Positions 1-8,800 of a DNA stretch of 64,000 nt are shown in pieces. Position 1 is the stretch's first letter, and every line of letters starts with the position of its first letter. This DNA comes from Haliotis asinina (Eukaryota > Mollusca > Gastropoda > Lepetellida > Haliotidae): contig NW_027133931.1 in assembly GCF_037392515.1 (NCBI RefSeq), forward strand, positions 1 through 64,000, given 5' to 3'. The notes below the pieces were generated by a model. That model was not told the origin of the DNA. It did not search any database and saw only the letters and a list, made by a program, of their open reading frames with translations. A program made the translations under genes and the position numbers.

Positions 1-491
1 CATAAAGGGGATCAAAGACACAGTTAAATGCAGGGTTAGATCTGTTAGAGTATAGTTTTGTAGCATATTGTAAAGATAATGTTTATACGATATAATCTTA
101 GACCTTGATGATGGATAGAATCTAACAGTTTGAGGCTGCTTTTACAGACTCCGCCATATACATTAGAACCTTAGTCAAGTTTGGAGCGAATGAGTGATCT
201 AAGTGAAGTAGGGTGGTTTGATCGCCTCCCCATTTTGAGTTGGAAACAACTTCTAACAATCTAGGGTTTTCAGACATTTAACCTATATCGATTTAATATG
301 CGGGAAAAACGTCAAGTGGGAGTCAAATATAAGAACCAGAAGTTTGGCCTCCTTTACAACTTCAATAGGTGTGTCGTTTAGATATAGTTCAGGGTCCTTA
401 TGTGGTTTGTATTTACGGCAGAATTGTATACAGTTAGATTTTGACTTGGAAAATTTAAAGCCGTTTTCTAAACACCATTTATTTATCTTGT

Positions 492-1502
492 TTAAACACA
501 ACTGCATTTGCCGTTCAATAGTATACATATTTTACCGCGACAAGAAATATTAAAGTCATCCATAAAACATCCATCAATTGAATCGTTTAAAACCTTTGAT
601 AAACTATTTATCTTGATGCTAAACAGTGTGACAGACAAAATACTTCCTTGTGGGACACCCTGATCCTGATTGTAATGATCAGACAGGGTAGATCCCACTC
701 GGAATTGTCTGTCTTCTAAGAACTGCGATATAAAGAGGGGTAAACGGCCCCTCAAACAAAAATCATGGAGATCTTTCAAAATGCCATATTTCCATGTCGT
801 ATCATATTCCTTTTCAAGATCGAAAACAATCGATACCGAATGTTGTTTAGTTAGCATGGCATTTTTGACGAAAGATTTTAAGCGCACCAGATGATCGATC
901 GTACTACGATTTTCCCGGAAACCACATTGAATGTCAGTGATGAGGCTGTTTGTTTCTAGGTACCAAACTAGACGATTATTAACCATACGTTCCATTGTAT
1001 TGCAAACACAGCTAGTTAAAGAAATTGGTCTGTAATTAGATGGATCTGTGTGATCCGGGCCAGGTTTAGGAATAGGAATGATTATGGCATTGCGCCATGA
1101 TGGAAGGAAATTACCAGAAGTCCATATATATTCGATATATTCGATAAAGATATTCGATAATGTTTCTAAACATGAATCAGGTAAATGTTTAAGGAGCTGA
1201 TAATGAATATTGTCGGGTCCCGAGACAGTGTCATGAGCTTGCTCAAGGGCAGTGTGGAGCTCATGAATCGAAAAGATTTCATTATGATCTTCCCCATTAT
1301 CTGAATTAAAATTAATTTTCTTGTTTTCTTGCTGGTTTTTAAATTTCTGAAAAGCGGCTGAATAATTTGACGAGGATGAGTGTTTAGATAATGTTTCACC
1401 TAGTTTATTAGCAATGTCAGATTTTTCTGTTAAAAGACTGTCACCATCCTTGAGATGGTAAACACTACATTTAGAACCTTTACCTTTTTTCTTCTTCATC
1501 AT
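492..1502 (-). pseudogene. LINE copy 1 reverse transcriptase
   Basis: A 336-residue open stretch with the RT core. Motifs in order are the 'SNYRPISLTS' segment, 'QCGFRENRSTIDHLVRL', 'IVFDLEKEYDTTWKYGIL', 'QGVPQGSILS' and 'CFMDDFNIS'. The catalytic pair appears in FMDDF, where sister copies have FVDDF. RT of this kind copies the element RNA at the nicked target. The domain continues in other frames below 492 and above 1502, so the ORF is disrupted and not expected to be functional. Confidence 0.88.
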
Positions 1503-2033
1503 ATTCCATGCCTTAGAAATAGGTGTTCGTGTGTTAATTTTGAAAACATAGTTTCGCCACGATTGCCGTTTATTTTGTTTAAATGTACGACGGGCCTTGG
1601 CATTTGAAATTTTGCATTGGTTAAATTTATGTTTTTCCTAGCCTTTCTAGCTTGTTTGCAGTCAATAGTAAACCATGGCTTGCGAATGTGTGGACTTTGG
1701 AATACAAGCATCAGCAATCAAGTTTAATTCATCAGAGAACATCTGAATAGGATCGGACTCATTTAGAAAGAAATCAGATTTTAATCTGTTTGCACATAAC
1801 GTTTGGAATAAAGACCAGTTTGCCTTGTTAAAGTTCCGCCTTGACGATGGAGCAGCATCACTTGGATTTATGGCTGTATGGTAGGGAGATAGTCACTTCC
1901 ACAAAGATCATCGTGTATTGCCCGTTCAAATTCATTGTATATACTGGAATCCGCAATGGATAAATCTAGAGAGGATTATGAACCAGTTGCAGGATGAATA
2001 TACGTGTTACAACCGTCATTGAAAATACATAAA

Positions 2034-2522
2034 TCAGTGTTCATGAAAAAAATCCTCAAGAATCTTTCCTTTTGCATTGGTATTATTACTGCCCCAAAGC
2101 GGATTGTGACCATTGAAGTCTCCCATAATAAGACTTGGTTTTGGGAGTTGGTCATAAAGCATCTGAAGATCAGACTGCTGTAGAGACGATGATGGAGGAA
2201 CATATAAGGAACACAAGATAACAACAATATGTAGAGTAACACGGACTGCACCTGCCTGAAGAGGGGTATTGAGAGGAACATCATTGTGCATAGTTCTATG
2301 GTTCACTAAAATTGAAGGTCGTCCGGTTGCTTTATCACCTGGAGGTGAGAAACAGTTGTAGGAATCACACTGTTCGATATCAAATGTATCCGTGGATTTG
2401 AGATAGGTTTCTTGTAAACACAATGCTGATGGTTTGAACTCTTGAATTAATAGTTGTAAGTAATTGAAATTGGTTTTAAGACCTCTACAGTTCCACTGAA
2501 GACTATTGAAAGGACACTGCAT
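2034..2522 (-). pseudogene. LINE copy 1 AP-like endonuclease
   Basis: 162 residues of an exonuclease-endonuclease-phosphatase fold protein. The start 'FNSLQWNCRGL' is followed by 'LCLQETYL', 'SPPGDKATG', 'LCSLYVPP' and 'MGDFNGHNPLWGS', the usual Mg-binding and catalytic neighbourhoods of LINE endonucleases. This enzyme nicks the target for reverse transcription. It lies directly 5' of the RT on the same strand but is separated from it by frame breaks. The same protein recurs at 23333-23614, 29283-29750, 40126-40527 and 42300-42600. Confidence 0.88.
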
Positions 2523-2831
2523 GGAGGTTGAACTGGGGATAATTGTCCTGAGGAAGATCCTCTCCGTTGGGTTAGTGGAGATGGACTGACATCCATGTTT
2601 AAAGGTTCAAAGTTGTTATGAACCACTATAGGAACTCTTAAGGGGTAAGGCACCTCTATATGTTGGAGGGTTCTTGACTCTTTCTTCTTTAATTGTTTCC
2701 TTTCTTTGCTTGTCAGTTATACAGTTTTTTGTGATACCTAGGCTGTATCAATTTCAGATTCCAGCACTGGTTTGGATGCAGTCTTATGTTCGATGTGAAC
2801 GTCAGTCTGTGATGCAGTCGTGGTAGATTTG

Positions 2832-3767
2832 TTACCTTGCACCTTGAGTCAGTGATCGTTTGTCTGTGACCCAGCAGATGTCAGTCTGACATGCTCTGTC
2901 CAAAGTGCACTTTGGGGAGGAAATGGGAGCACAATATAAGATTGTGGAGGGAGGAGTAGGAGTTTGCGGAGTCAATAGTTTAACTGCTTCAGAAAAAGAA
3001 ATATTATTGGTATACTTGAGTTTGTGATTGTTTCTGATCAACAGGACAGGATTTTGATGAGAAGTGCTCGCCGTGGCAGTTAGCACACCTAATGGCATCT
3101 GTACAGGTAGTGCCTTCATGATCTTTACTGCAACGGGAGCAAGTTGGAGACTTAGTAAACGACCTGGCCCCATGCCCAAACTTCTGACAATTATTACATC
3201 ACAGTGGATTTGATATGTATACATCCACGCCGATATTGAAATAACCAGCCTTAATTGATGATGGTACTGTGGGAAGTGCAAACGTAAGAAGATAAGAGGT
3301 TGTTGGGACAGTTCTGTCCTGATCTTTCCTAGTGAATCTTTTCACAGACGTGACGTGAGCTCTGATGCTATCTCATCCTCGGACAGAAAGACATCTCGCA
3401 CGATCACGGATGATACCCCTACACGAATTTAGATATTTGTGAACAGAGACTGCGATTTCAGTAGTTCCAAAATGATCTGCTTTGAGGAGATCATTGACTG
3501 TTGACGTCGTGAACATTCAACAAGCCGAGATCCATTTCTGAGACGCGTTACATTCTTGACATTTCTACAGATCCCTTCAACAGCCTTGGACACAACAAAA
3601 GGGTTAATCTTGAGAGGTGCTCCATCAACTCCATTGACAACCAGAAACCGTGGGCATGAGTCGATATTACTTTGAGAGGCACTTTCATCTTCAGAAGAAA
3701 TGGTATCTGTATCTAAATGTCTTCTTTTGTTTTTCGATCTGGAACCAGTGGTGAGGAAAGTTGCCAT
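2832..3767 (-). pseudogene. LINE copy 1 ORF1 (gag-like, CCHC) remnant
   Basis: Two minus-strand pieces. The piece at 3429-3767 (112 residues) carries the N-terminal ORF1 region with 'RFLVVNGVDGAPLKINPFVVSKAVEGI', shared with copies at 27870 and 42902. The piece at 2832-3281 corresponds to the region downstream of the zinc knuckles, including the 'LDRACQTDICWVTD' stretch near its end. ORF1 proteins of this group bind RNA and chaperone the element. Frames are interrupted several times. Confidence 0.75.
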
Positions 3768-4401
3768 GATAAGGAAAATCGTTCAACATCCCCGCTCCCC
3801 ACCCACCATGGAGTGTCAACAACGACAGTGCTGAAGTGGAAGCCGACTACAAACACTAGGGTTACGGGGATGCTATACTCCTGCAAGAAAGACACGGGTA
3901 GCTACAGTAGTCAAACAGAGTAAAAGAAAGGCTGGTTCTGGCCTAGACATTTACCCGAAAACAAAAGAGAACCTGGAGGTCAAAAATGCCAGATTGGCCC
4001 ATAAGCCACCGCCTTCTGGCATAGGACTATAGGCAGAATTAGTTCTAACCTTATAGTGTATATTAGAACAGACCAAGAAATAACAAAATAAGCAATGGTT
4101 ATAAAGTTAATTGTCTCCACGCTCAGGGCATGGCGCGACCAGCCGATTGGTAGAATCGGGCCCATTCTACCACCCGTCTAGGTGAAGTTAGGGCCAAAGT
4201 GGTGTGTTGAGCAGTAGGAACTCGGCTCCAGGTACCGACTGCCCTCAACCACCAGGATCCCCTGCTCCACCGACACAGGGGCGCAACCCATGGCCAACAG
4301 GTTGGTGGACCAAATATCCGCCCGGGTCCACAACGGGGGTGTTGGCGAGCTGTTAGCGTTACCCAGCACCCACCACAAGGAGGTGGCTCGCTACGGGTGC
4401 C

Positions 4402-4445
4402 GTAAATCAATGAAGGCTGGTAACTGCAATATCAAGGTTGACACA
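4402..4445 (+). mobile_element. LINE copy 2, left stub (ORF1)
   Basis: A short plus-strand piece of LINE ORF1 just before the zinc knuckle. Its conceptual peptide 'SMKAGNCNIKVDT' matches 'SLKAGYCHLRVTTY' in copy 4 (28362-28400). The match resumes directly beyond the Polinton at 23133, so this copy was the insertion target. Its 5' part is missing where copy 1 begins. Confidence 0.8.
4440..4445. repeat. Polinton target-site duplication, left (GACACA)
   Basis: GACACA here equals GACACA at 23133-23138. Six base pairs is the standard target duplication of Polinton integrases, and the two copies are exact. Confidence 0.95.
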
Positions 4446-4487
4446 AGTAGTGTACAATGTTACCCTGGCGTCTTTCGATTGTTCTCG

Positions 4488-4722
4488 GTCACGTGACCCC
4501 CATTGTGACGTCATTCGATTGTTCTCGGATGACATCATGAGTTGGTGTGTACGGGGTGTGTGACGTCATTGGATTGTTCTAGGATGACGTCATGAGTTGG
4601 TGTGTACGAGGTGTGACGTGATCGTTAGCAACGGGGGTGTTGCTAAGCAACGGTGGTTTGTGCGCGATCTCGCGGGATCTCGCGTGATCTCGCGAGAAGG
4701 AAGCGTGTTTCAAGATGGCGGC
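4488..4722 (+). promoter_or_regulatory. Cluster of animal transcription-factor consensus sites in TIR
   Basis: Seen directly: GTCACGTGAC at 4488-4497 (CLEAR/E-box palindrome), TGACGTCA at 4506-4513, 4561-4568 and 4585-4592 (CRE), GTTGCTAAGCAAC at 4639-4651 (RFX X-box type), TCTCGCGAGA at 4688-4697 (BANP motif of CpG-island promoters), GGAAG at 4699-4703 (ETS core) and CAAGATGGCGGC at 4711-4722 (YY1). The same set is mirrored in the right TIR, for example TCTCGCGAGA at 22881-22890. Binding is inferred from motif identity only. Confidence 0.65.
4506..4615 (+). repeat. Two tandem 55-bp units in the TIR
   Basis: Units at 4506-4560 and 4561-4615 differ at only a few bases. Each begins with TGACGTCATT, contains GATTGTTCT, and ends with GTTGGTGTGTACG followed by a G/A-rich tail. 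A partial third GATTGTTCTCGG lies at 4478-4488. Each unit holds two CRE or near-CRE octamers, so duplication doubled the site count. Confidence 0.9.
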
Positions 4723-4749
4723 AGACGGACGGCACGGCACGGGACGGGA

Positions 4750-4804
4750 CGAGGGAAGGGAAGGGAAGGGAAGGGAAGGGAAGGGAAGGGAAGGGAAGGG
4801 AAGG
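4750..4804 (+). repeat. GGGAA pentamer array in the TIR
   Basis: About ten tandem GGGAA units, G-rich on this strand and mirrored at about 22774-22828. G-runs of three every five bases could form a G-quadruplex. The equal length of the two arrays supports recent copying or homogenisation of the TIRs. Confidence 0.85.
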
Positions 4805-4909
4805 AGAGGGGGAGAGGGGAGGAGGGAAGAGTGAGTGAGTGGAACGACGGCGATGGGGGATGGGATGGGATGCATCGTGTTTCAAGCAGTCTTTAGGGAG
4901 CAGGTGGGT

Positions 4910-4925
4910 GGCCCTGAAAAGGGCC
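4910..4925 (-). promoter_or_regulatory. Histone-type 3' stem-loop of the zinc-knuckle gene
   Basis: On the minus strand GGCCCTTTTCAGGGCC, a 6-bp stem with TTTC loop, preceded by AAC and followed by ACCCA. It matches the metazoan replication-dependent histone mRNA consensus. It lies 24 nt past the stop codon of the gene at 4949-5461. A purine element CTAAAGACTGCTT follows at 4884-4896 (minus), placed like a U7 snRNA-binding histone downstream element. Confidence 0.85.
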
Positions 4926-4948
4926 GTTGATATTATTTTGGGGTTGGT

Positions 4949-5461
4949 TTATGACTGTGGTCCACTGCTGCTGTCGCTGGAGACGTCATCGTCCATGGGT
5001 TCAACAAACTCCAAGATGCGTTGGATGAGAGTGTACATGGTGTCCATGCGTTCTTGAACGAGGGTGATCTTGTCGTGGAGACGAGTCAGTAGGCGATTGT
5101 CTTCCTGTTTACTCACTTTCTTCGGCGGTTCACTCGACCGGTTGGTGGGAGCCGAACGTTTCCAGGTCTTGTTAGGACAGTTCATGCTCTTGTGCTCTTC
5201 ATGGCCACAGTGACGACAGGGATGTGGACAGTCGTAACTGCGATGACCTTCGTTTTTACCACAGTTGTAACACGTGTCGTTATCGTGTTTGTAGGTACTG
5301 CCGTTGTTGGTCTTCTTTGGACATATGTAATGGCGATGTCCTTGAACACCACACTCGGTACAGGTCACCTTGGGGCAGTGCAGATAACTGTGGTCATCTG
5401 TTTCGCACAGGCGGCAACGAAAGGACACAGAGGAGGCGGCGACGGCGGGAGACGTCTGCAT
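4949..5461 (-). CDS. Polinton zinc-knuckle (CCHC) protein
   Basis: A 170-residue protein with four CCHC zinc knuckles in residues about 16-100: C-x2-C-x4-H-x4-C in the first, second and fourth, with five residues before His in the third (CYNCGKNEGH). A Lys/Arg-rich linker and a predicted helix (about 120-155) follow, then an acidic Ser-rich tail. Such knuckles bind single-stranded nucleic acid or RNA. The gene points outward from the polymerase and shares a divergent promoter with it; on the minus strand a TATATATAAA box (5512-5521) and a CRE (5529-5536) precede the ATG at 5461, with TCAGTT at 5481-5486. The message appears to end at a histone-type stem-loop, not a poly(A) signal. The role is not known; an RNA- or ssDNA-binding regulatory protein is the plain reading. 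Confidence 0.88.
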   Translation of the reverse strand: MQTSPAVAASSVSFRCRLCETDDHSYLHCPKVTCTECGVQGHRHYICPKKTNNGSTYKHDNDTCYNCGKNEGHRSYDCPHPCRHCGHEEHKSMNCPNKTWKRSAPTNRSSEPPKKVSKQEDNRLLTRLHDKITLVQERMDTMYTLIQRILEFVEPMDDDVSSDSSSGPQS

Positions 5462-5827
5462 GCTTCAAGCTTCAGTCAGCAACTGATGAGGAAAAGCTGG
5501 AACACCTCGAGTTTATATATAGAGTCGATGACGTCACGCTGGTGCGAACCGCCAATCAGCATCACTGGCCTCGTGTGACGCGACGTCCTAGGGACGTGTG
5601 ACGTCATGGGCCTGCCCCTCGGAAACAAAAAAATCACTTCACCAACTCCTAGTGCACTCCACGAACTCCTGGTGCACTCCACGAACTCCTGGTTGACTGA
5701 CACTGGCCGACAAAGACCAACACTGCCAGCACTGGCTCACACTGCTCAGCCTGCGATGACGTCATAGGGTGACGTCATAAACCGTCTATATAAAGTCGGC
5801 TCCGCGTGGGTCTTGTCAGTTCTCATC
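5462..5827. promoter_or_regulatory. Divergent promoter, zinc-knuckle gene / PolB
   Basis: Leftward: TATATATAAA (5512-5521, minus), CRE 5529-5536, CCAAT 5552-5556. Rightward: CREs at 5757-5764 and 5770-5777, TATATAAA at 5787-5794, and TCAGTT at 5816-5821, 31 bp from the TATA start. Between them are 20-bp tandem units (5644-5663, 5664-5683 and a partial third) of AACTCCTGGTGCACTCCACG type. PolB would have a leader of only about 10 nt before ATG 5828. Confidence 0.75.
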
Positions 5828-8800
5828 ATGCCGTCAACGACCACGAGCAGCGATGAACTTGAAGCAGAAGACCTTGAAGAGGATCCTGTACCCTACCAGT
5901 TGGAGCCGGCGTCCAAACTAGTCACTAAAAAGTTCCGTACTGACAGCCATCGCTACAAACTTAGGTTTAACCCAGCATGGCTGCAACGTCAACAACCTGA
6001 AGACTTACCCATCGTTCTCAGGGAGCAATTTGATGCCGTCTTGCAAGATCTCAGAAACGAAGTGAATGGTCATGATGGGGATCGAGTGGGACTGGCCCTA
6101 GAACACCCTGCCTTGGATACACCCATTCGAATCACGTTTCGACGTATGGAGAACCTCCAGGGGGAACACATCATGGCCAAAGTGGAAAACGTGCAACAGA
6201 GTAACCGTGACTTGAACATCGATGACACCATGGACATTTTCTTACTGCACGTGGATGATCCTGATCGTCTTGGCGAGGGACACGGACGTCTCAAACACAT
6301 TGTTGGCTTGAACGTTTTCCTGGAAAAGAAACAATGCATTGTCCAAATCAAGAATGAAAACGATCCACTCTGTTTTGCTCGCGCCCTCGTCGTGGCCATG
6401 CATCATGTCCACCAACCGGATCCCGTGACGAAGGAATGGACCCAGCAATGGAAGTACCTGTGCGACCATCGTAGACCCGCTCAGCTGGAAGTCACCAAGG
6501 CCTTATTTCGACAACTTGGGATTCCCGAAGGACCGTGTACAGGGCATGCCACGTGGGACTTGTTCAGTCAACGTTTGGCTCCCTACTATCAACTCAAAAT
6601 TTACTCTCAGGATGTCATGAATCGGCTCCTGTACAAGAGCGAAGTGTCTCAACCGACCAAGATCCTGCACTTGTATCATCACCATCATCACTACGATGTC
6701 ATCACCTCCATGGTCGCTTTTACAGGTTATTCGTATTACTGCGACACCTGTGACCAAGGATACAGTAACCCGCAAGATCATTCCTGCACCCGAACATTTT
6801 ACTGCCAGTGGTGCCTACATGCTGGGTACTGTGGTGACGTGGTCAACGAAGGACTCTCCTGCCTTCAATGTGGAGGATGGTTTCGAAACCCCACCTGTTT
6901 TCAGCGCCATCAAGCAGCTTCCCCCAAGCATCCCAGCACCTGTGCCACCATCCACACCTGTCACCGTTGCTATGCCAAAGTCAACGTTCGACACATCCAG
7001 GGGATGGTCAATCACAAGTGTGGCACGAATCGTGATTGCAAAATCTGCAAAGAGCCTTTGAAACCCAACCATCAGTGCTACATGACACCCATCGAACCAC
7101 CCAAATGCAACGATGATGGTGAGAAAAGGAATGAAGACAAAGAACGGCAACAGCGTCAGTTTATCTTTTACGACTTTGAATGTACCCAAGATCAAGGCAC
7201 GCACGTTCCCAACTTGTGTGTGGTGCATCTGGGATGTGGCAAATGTATTTCCGAGGCCTCGAGCGAACTTTGCGAAAAGTGTCCCTGGCGTAAAGAAGGA
7301 GAAGGACCTAGTCGCATGAAAGTGTTTCGAGGGGCGACCACCTTGAAGGACATGGGCGACTGGTTGCTCAGTCTGGCGGAAAAGAAAACCGTAAAGAAAC
7401 GGAAGGCATCATCATCCAACCGTCCACCCTCGAAACGCGCCAAACCATCCTCCCCAGTTGATGTGGAACAAGAAGAAGACGATGACGAAGAACAAGAAGA
7501 AAACGTTGCCATTGACGATGACGATGTGTTGGTCATGGCTCACAATTACCGTGGGTATGATGGGCACTTACTCCAACAGTACTTCCACCGCCATCTCGTG
7601 AAAGCACCGCAGGTCACGCTACGAGGGAATCAGATCTTGCAGATGACTGTGGGGCGTCTCGTCTTTAAGGATTCCCTCAATTTCCTCACCATGGCTCTCA
7701 AACAGTTTCCAAAAACGTTTGGATTGACGGAACTCAAGAAAGGATACTTTCCACACTTTTTCAACACCGACCATAACCAAGGCTATGTGGGTCCTTATCC
7801 TCCCGTCTCCACTTATGATCCTGACAGCATGTTTCCTGCAGAACGTCAAGCTTTCTTGACCTGGTACGATGCACGAGTGGCTGAAGGGGCCGCCTTTGAT
7901 CTGGACGAAGAACTGTTGGCCTACTGTCAGAGTGATGTGGATATTTTGCGTCGAGGTTGTGCTGCCTTTCGCCACATCTTCATTCAGCAGAATGACGTGG
8001 ACCCTTTCTACGAAGCAGTGACTCTCCCCATGGCTTGTATGCTCACTTTCAGAAAGCTGTTTTTGGAACCACGTACCATTGCCATCATACCTCCTCAAGG
8101 TTATCGTCCACAGCGTCGTTACTCTCTTCAGTGTCTGCACTGGTTGAACTGGATCATGCATCAACACCCTGGCCTCCACATTCAACATGCTCGTAATGGT
8201 GGGGAAGTTGACTTTGATGGTGGTGATGGCAGTCGCTACACGGTGGACGGTTACGATGCCAACACACGTACCGTGTACGAATACCTGGGTTGTTTCTGGC
8301 ATGGCTGTACTCGATGTTACAAGACAGGCCGATGTGAAACCCATGCCACCCTGGGCACAGCCCCTTGGGAACGATTCCATCACACCATGTACCGGCTCGG
8401 TGTGTTACGACAGCATCCTGACATCGACCAAGTAGTGACCCAGTGGGAATGTGATTTCTTGAAAGAACAGAAAGACAACGAGGATCTGAGAGCGTTCCTG
8501 ACCACCCTGCAAGGACCTCATGCTTACCTGCCTGACCCCTTGGATCCCAGAGAGGCTTTCTTTGGAGGACGCACCAACGCCACCAAACTCTACTATGAAG
8601 CGAAGGAAGAGGAAGAGATCAAATATGTGGACGTGTGTTCTCTCTACCCTTACATCTGCAAGTATGGCACGTACCCCTTGGGACATCCCGAGATCAAGGA
8701 TCATCCTCCCGTGTCAGACTTGTTTGACCTACATGGACTCATTCAGTGTCGGGTCTTGCCACCCACGAACCTCTACCATCCCGTGCTTCCTTACCGCGTC

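Larger units (their letters stand above)
1..4401 (-). mobile_element. I-group LINE copy 1, 5' complete, 3' cut by window edge
   Basis: Non-LTR retrotransposon lying on the minus strand. From its 5' end at 4401 it shows a 5' UTR (about 3770-4401, starting GGCACCCG on the minus strand), ORF1 with CCHC-type remains (about 2653-3767), an apurinic-type endonuclease (2034-2522) and a reverse transcriptase (about 283-1717). The 5' UTR block recurs, well conserved, at 27265-27530, 34260-34709, 41840-42283 and 43390-43811, which fixes the element's true 5' end. The RNase H seen in sister copies would lie beyond position 1. Reading frames are interrupted, so this is a dead copy. Assignment to the I group (Nimb/I-like) rests on endonuclease plus RT plus RNase H in the sister copies; the exact clade is uncertain. 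Confidence 0.85.
4446..4927 (+). repeat. Polinton left terminal inverted repeat (482 bp)
   Basis: Mirrors 22651-23132 over equal length; every block I compared is identical, including the GGGAA-type pentamer array. The inner boundary falls two bases past a histone-type stem-loop. From the tip inward it contains a CLEAR-type E-box, two 55-bp CRE-bearing repeats, an RFX-like palindrome, a TCTCGCGAGA palindrome, a YY1-like site, the pentamer array and the stem-loop. Confidence 0.95.

Noticed and set aside
4579-4896. Open frames of up to 99 codons in both strands of the TIRs
   Set aside because: They are products of the GGGAA repeat and GC-rich regulatory sequence; identical on both ends because of the TIR and without protein character.
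7619-8383. A 254-codon minus-strand frame inside PolB
   Set aside because: Antisense shadow of a long conserved coding region; no promoter or recognisable domain.
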